A stretch of DNA of 7,566 bases from Desulfovibrio sp. (lineage in GTDB: Bacteria; Desulfobacterota; Desulfovibrionia; Desulfovibrionales; Desulfovibrionaceae), in contig DONZ01000179.1 of NCBI GenBank assembly GCA_003512875.1, forward strand, positions 1-7,566. The letters are read 5' to 3'. Below, piece by piece: positions 5,930-7,566 of this stretch (the stretch's first letter is position 1; each line of letters begins with the position of its first letter). The notes below the pieces were generated by a model. That model worked only from the letters and a program-made list of their open reading frames with translations. It searched no databases and was not told where the DNA came from. The translations under genes were made by a program, and so were the position numbers.

Positions 5930-6313
5930 ATGATACAGGCTTTTGCAATATTCATCGGAGGCGGAATCGGGGCTGTTTTGCGTTATTTGGTTGGCATTGT
6001 CATATTTCGGGTCCTGTGTTTTCCTTTGTCCACTTTTATTGCGAATGTGCTCGGCAGTTTTATTATCGGCTTTTTGTCTGCATATTTTATGAATAGGACG
6101 GAATTGTCGGATGTTTGCAGATTGGCGTTGACGGTTGGTTTTTGCGGCGGATTGACTACGTTCAGCACGTTTTCCCTCGAACTTTTCGAGATGCTTGTTC
6201 AGCAGCGTTTTTTGCCTGCTTTGGCTTATGCTGCTTTGAGTATCAGCCTTTGCCTTGCAGCCGTGTACGGAGGCATGAACCTTGGTAAACTGTTTTTTAG
6301 CATTGCGAATTGA
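5930..6313 (+). CDS. crcB: CrcB/FluC fluoride ion channel
   Basis: A 127-residue inner-membrane protein with four transmembrane helices (about 3-27, 33-53, 62-84, 96-115). It forms an antiparallel dimeric F- channel that exports fluoride. Family hallmarks are GGGIGAVLRY (10-19), STFIANVLGSF (34-44) with the pore asparagine N39, and GFCGGLTTFSTFS (70-82) holding the Na+-binding TTFS region and the fluoride-coordinating phenylalanines F78 and F81. I chose ATG 5930 because AAGGA at 5919-5923 sits six bases upstream and the protein then begins at the usual family N-terminus. An in-frame TTG at 5858 would add 24 unrelated residues and has no SD. The length is normal. No fluoride riboswitch (crcB motif RNA) is recognisable upstream, so expression may be constitutive or read-through from the ankyrin gene. 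Confidence 0.93.
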   Translation: MIQAFAIFIGGGIGAVLRYLVGIVIFRVLCFPLSTFIANVLGSFIIGFLSAYFMNRTELSDVCRLALTVGFCGGLTTFSTFSLELFEMLVQQRFLPALAYAALSISLCLAAVYGGMNLGKLFFSIAN

Positions 6314-6352
6314 AACAGTTGTTGCATGCCGGCAATGGCTTTGTTTAAATAG
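6299..6352 (+). terminator. Weak candidate terminator of crcB
   Basis: AGCATTGC (6299-6306, overlapping the last codons) can pair with GCAATGGCT (6332-6340) with one bulged G, followed by TTTGTTT. The loop is long (about 25 bases) and the T-run is interrupted, so this is a weak call. A far better terminator exists at 6514-6549. Confidence 0.25.
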
Positions 6353-6385
6353 TTTTTTTATGTGATTTTCCGGAATGTTATTACA

Positions 6386-6415
6386 GGGAACTTTCAAAAA
6401 AATGTGAAACTTCCC
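6386..6415. repeat. Imperfect inverted repeat upstream of the possible small RNA
   Basis: GGGAA-C-TTTC (6386-6395) is mirrored by GAAA-C-TTCCC (6406-6415): nine pairs and one central C-C mismatch, with a 10-base A-rich loop. No T-run follows, so it is not a standard terminator. It ends 13 bases before the TATAAT box at 6429 and covers where the -35 element would be, so it may be an operator or a promoter-proximal structure. Confidence 0.45.
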
Positions 6416-6428
6416 ATAATCAAATCCG

Positions 6429-6434
6429 TATAAT
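6429..6434 (+). promoter_or_regulatory. Perfect -10 box (TATAAT) of a possible orphan promoter
   Basis: An exact TATAAT at 6429-6434 would start transcription near 6441. The -35 region (around 6405-6411, GTGAAACT) is a poor match, and it overlaps the inverted repeat at 6386-6415, so activity might need an activator or may be absent. Confidence 0.4.
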
Positions 6435-6440
6435 AATCAA

Positions 6441-6549
6441 TGAGGAAAGAAAAAATAGAACGCTTCCGGTTCAGGGGAGTTTGCTGTAATTCAAATTTTA
6501 ACTAAACGAAAATAAAAAACGAGCTGAATGAATTTTTAGCTCGTTTTTT
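6441..6549 (+). ncRNA. Candidate small RNA (promoter-to-terminator unit)
   Basis: A perfect TATAAT box and a strong rho-independent terminator bound about 109 bases with no convincing gene. Inside, CTTCC can pair with GGGAG (one G-U) around a GGTTCAG loop near 6462-6479, followed by an unstructured A/T-rich tail before the terminator. That layout resembles trans-acting small RNAs. It does not match any RNA family I recognise. A 21-codon frame starts at 6440, almost exactly at the predicted transcription start, so a leaderless micropeptide is an alternative. Evidence is purely positional. Confidence 0.3.
6514..6549. terminator. Strong, potentially bidirectional rho-independent terminator
   Basis: AAAAAACGAGCT (6514-6525) is perfectly complementary to AGCTCGTTTTTT (6538-6549), with a 12-base loop that can itself form two or three more pairs. 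A6 on one side and T6 on the other make it usable in both directions. It is 200 bases past crcB, so it either backs up crcB termination or ends a separate small transcript. Confidence 0.8.
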
Positions 6550-6570
6550 ATACTTTTTTTATTTCAATAC

Positions 6571-6587
6571 TTGTAACGCTGTTACAA
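6571..6587. promoter_or_regulatory. Orphan perfect palindrome TTGTAAC-GCT-GTTACAA
   Basis: A 7-base arm is repeated exactly in inverse orientation across a 3-base spacer. This size and spacing is typical of an operator for a dimeric helix-turn-helix regulator. No intact gene follows within the next 300 bases, so if it is an operator its gene has been lost or is a non-coding RNA. I cannot name the regulator. Confidence 0.4.
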
Positions 6588-6878
6588 AATCATATCCCTC
6601 TATGTTCCATGTCCTGGACTATCCCCGTTTTAACTATAAAATATCCCATTCTCTTTCAGCTAACGCCGTTGAATGATGGCAGTATCATAAAGGAACTGAA
6701 TAGATTGGATAAGTATTTGATAGTACTTAAAAAATATTTCACTTTCTTTAGCTATGACAGCTGCAAACTGCAATATGAACGTTGCGTTATAGAAAGCTGA
6801 ATTTGTTTGAAGCGTGAAATATGTTTATAAAATATAACTTGTTGAAATAAAAATAAATAATGTTGAATAAGCGATACA

Positions 6879-6911
6879 AAAAAAGAAAAATTTTAAATTT
6901 TTTTCTTTTTT
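6879..6911. repeat. A/T-only hairpin upstream of the tRNA promoter
   Basis: A6-G-A5 (6879-6890) pairs with T5-C-T6 (6900-6911), a 12-bp stem with a single G-C pair and a 9-base A/T loop. It ends 13 bases before the -35 box of tRNA-Glu. Such A/T tracts act as UP elements or intrinsically bent DNA at stable-RNA promoters, and could also end a transcript. Confidence 0.5.
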
Positions 6912-6924
6912 CTGTAAAAAACAT

Positions 6925-6953
6925 TTGACAAAGCATGCAATATCACATAAAAG
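6925..6953 (+). promoter_or_regulatory. Promoter of tRNA-Glu
   Basis: A perfect TTGACA (6925-6930) is followed after 17 bases by TAAAAG (6948-6953, 4/6 to TATAAT). Transcription would start around 6960, about ten bases before the mature tRNA 5' end. The A/T-rich tract just upstream fits an UP element. Confidence 0.65.
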
Positions 6954-6969
6954 ACTTTTCACGGTATAC

Positions 6970-7046
6970 GTCCTCATCGTCTAGCCGGCCCAGGACAGCG
7001 GCCTTTCACGCCGTCAACAGGGGTTCAAATCCCCTTGAGGACGCCA
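6970..7046 (+). tRNA. tRNA-Glu (anticodon TTC)
   Basis: A complete 77-base cloverleaf. Acceptor stem GTCCTCA (6970-6976) pairs with TGAGGAC (7036-7042), then discriminator G and an encoded CCA (7044-7046). The anticodon stem GCGGC (6998-7002) pairs with GCCGT (7010-7014), with one G-U at its base, around loop CTTTCAC and anticodon TTC at 7005-7007. The T arm is AGGGG-TTCAAAT-CCCCT (7019-7035). Its U34 is a known substrate position for the mnm5s2U pathway to which MnmM, encoded at 45-743, contributes. The gene following directly is of a phage-associated type, making the 3' end of this tRNA a candidate attachment site. Confidence 0.97.
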
Positions 7047-7062
7047 ACTAAAAAAATATAAT
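7035..7062 (+). promoter_or_regulatory. Possible promoter for the DUF1937 gene, -35 inside the tRNA
   Basis: A perfect TATAAT at 7057-7062 has TTGAGG (7035-7040, 4/6 to TTGACA) 16 bases upstream. That -35 hexamer is made of the last T-stem base and the 3' acceptor strand of tRNA-Glu. The transcript would start around 7069 and carry the hairpin at 7079-7104 at the front of its leader. Alternatively the gene is read through from the tRNA promoter. Confidence 0.45.
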
Positions 7063-7078
7063 GTTTTGATATAGTTAT

Positions 7079-7108
7079 ACTCCCTAAAGGAAACTTTAGG
7101 GAGTTTTT
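7079..7108 (+). terminator. Perfect hairpin ending in T5 that also contains the next gene's SD
   Basis: ACTCCCTAAAG (7079-7089) and CTTTAGGGAGT (7094-7104) form a flawless 11-bp stem closed by a GAAA (GNRA) tetraloop, followed by T residues up to 7108. It fits a terminator for tRNA-Glu. The start codon of the DUF1937 gene is the very next base (7109), and its SD, AGGGAG (7098-7103), is wholly within the 3' arm. In a transcript that reads through, the hairpin would hide the ribosome binding site. Which role dominates cannot be decided from sequence. Confidence 0.8.
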
Positions 7109-7566
7109 ATGTTTAAGCTAAAAGATAAGAGAATTTATCTAGCTTTACCTTATTCGCACAGCGACCCGCAGGTCAGGGAAGCACGCTACAAAACTGCTAC
7201 AAGTTTTGCTGCTTTTTTGATGAATGAGGGGGCGACTGTTTTCTCCCCTATCACATACGGACATCAGATTTGCCAATACGGCATAGATACAAATTTTAAA
7301 AGATGGGCTGAACTTGATTATCCCATGATTGCATGGGCTGATGAGTTATGGCTTTTGGAACTTGACGGGCATGATATTTCTTTTGGTGTTCAGGAAGAAC
7401 TGAAACATGCCGAGCTTGTCGGCACGAAAGTTGTCCGTATTTCAAAACAAGATATTTCAAATTTTCTTTCCGATACCTCTCTTCAAAACTCTCCTGTGTG
7501 TGTAGCGGTTTCCGTGATTCCTCGCGTTGCGGAAACCCGCTACAAATTTATTGTGAAATCAAAATA
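7109..7566 (+). CDS. DUF1937 family (nucleoside 2-deoxyribosyltransferase-like) protein, 3' end outside the window
   Basis: 152 codons are open from ATG 7109 to the window end; the last two bases (TA) begin the next codon, which may be a stop. The Rossmann-like fold of the NDT/DUF1937 group is visible: strand 1 IYLALPYSH (9-17) with DPQVREARY, strand 2 GATVFSPITYGHQI (41-54), W66, YPMIAWADELWLLELDG (71-87), then SFGVQEEL (91-98), where the conserved glutamate E97 follows the SxGV turn, and TKVVRI. Relatives cleave or recognise nucleosides or nucleotides; DUF1937 members are frequent in phages and integrated elements and their activity is largely untested. The segment after about residue 112 is beyond the core domain. 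GGAG at 7100-7103 lies five bases before ATG, supporting this start, but inside the hairpin described above. Confidence 0.85.
   Translation, partial: MFKLKDKRIYLALPYSHSDPQVREARYKTATSFAAFLMNEGATVFSPITYGHQICQYGIDTNFKRWAELDYPMIAWADELWLLELDGHDISFGVQEELKHAELVGTKVVRISKQDISNFLSDTSLQNSPVCVAVSVIPRVAETRYKFIVKSK

Larger units (their letters stand above)
6314..6969. other. Long AT-rich intergenic region without a convincing protein gene
   Basis: Between crcB and tRNA-Glu no reading frame shows a recognisable family or a start with a usable SD. The stretch holds an imperfect hairpin (6386-6415), a perfect TATAAT box (6429-6434), a strong hairpin-plus-T-run (6514-6549), an orphan 7-3-7 palindrome (6571-6587), a small inverted repeat TAAGTA...TACTTA (about 6710-6729), an A/T-only hairpin (6879-6911) and the tRNA promoter. 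The part at 6600-6840 has mixed composition like decayed coding sequence, but I cannot identify an ancestor. Confidence 0.7.

Noticed and set aside
5900..6397. 165-codon minus-strand frame antisense to crcB
   Set aside because: It mirrors crcB, is rich in Lys/Gln/Ser as expected for the complement of a membrane protein gene, and has no domain or SD.
6440..6505. 21-codon frame possibly translated as a leaderless peptide
   Set aside because: There is no SD and no homology that I recognise. It is kept only as an alternative reading of the candidate small RNA.
6609..6800. 63-codon plus-strand reading frame in the intergenic region
   Set aside because: No SD before its ATG, no recognisable domain, and it sits in a stretch with the look of decayed or non-coding DNA. 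Not listed as a gene.
1..7566. CRISPR array, intact insertion sequence or rRNA
   Set aside because: I found no regularly spaced repeats, no transposase reading frame with terminal inverted repeats and no rRNA-like conserved blocks in this window.

Overview
The window looks like a chromosomal stretch from an AT-leaning, probably Gram-negative anaerobe. It carries one Tat-exported and one Sec-exported redox-type protein, an AraC_N-type regulator, and a tRNA-Glu(TTC) with an encoded CCA end. The gene mix and the tRNA would fit a host- or gut-associated member of the Desulfovibrionaceae, but that placement is an inference and not proven here.

Layout. Positions 1-996: the tail of an upstream gene, then mnmM (tRNA wobble-uridine methyltransferase) overlapped by a small ABM-type quinol-monooxygenase-like gene. 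Positions 1040-4078: a compact redox/stress island. It has an AraC/YqhC-like regulator with a near-consensus promoter and a strong terminator, a convergent Tat-exported flavodoxin on the minus strand, and divergently from it a Sec-exported two-domain carboxymuconolactone-decarboxylase (CMD) protein followed by a cupin. The 234-bp flavodoxin/CMD intergenic region carries two clear inverted repeats and is the likely control point. Positions 4091-5861: a 568-aa protein with ankyrin-type repeats and no recognised catalytic domain. Positions 5930-6313: crcB/fluC, a fluoride channel. Positions 6314-6969: about 650 bases without a convincing protein gene. This stretch holds several hairpins, a possible small-RNA unit (perfect TATAAT box plus strong terminator), an orphan perfect palindrome, and the promoter of the tRNA. 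Positions 6970-7046: tRNA-Glu. Positions 7057-7566: a gene for a DUF1937 (nucleoside 2-deoxyribosyltransferase-like) protein, open at the window edge. Its Shine-Dalgarno sequence lies inside a perfect 11-bp hairpin, and its possible promoter uses bases of the tRNA acceptor stem.

How it fits together. The AraC protein probably senses a small electrophile or oxidant and controls the flavodoxin, CMD and cupin genes. Two of the products should act outside the cytoplasm and the cupin inside, which is an unusual split. The tRNA-Glu/DUF1937 junction looks like the left edge of an integrative element or phage, because tRNA 3' ends are favoured integration sites and DUF1937 genes are common in phages. 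The second attachment site would lie beyond this window.
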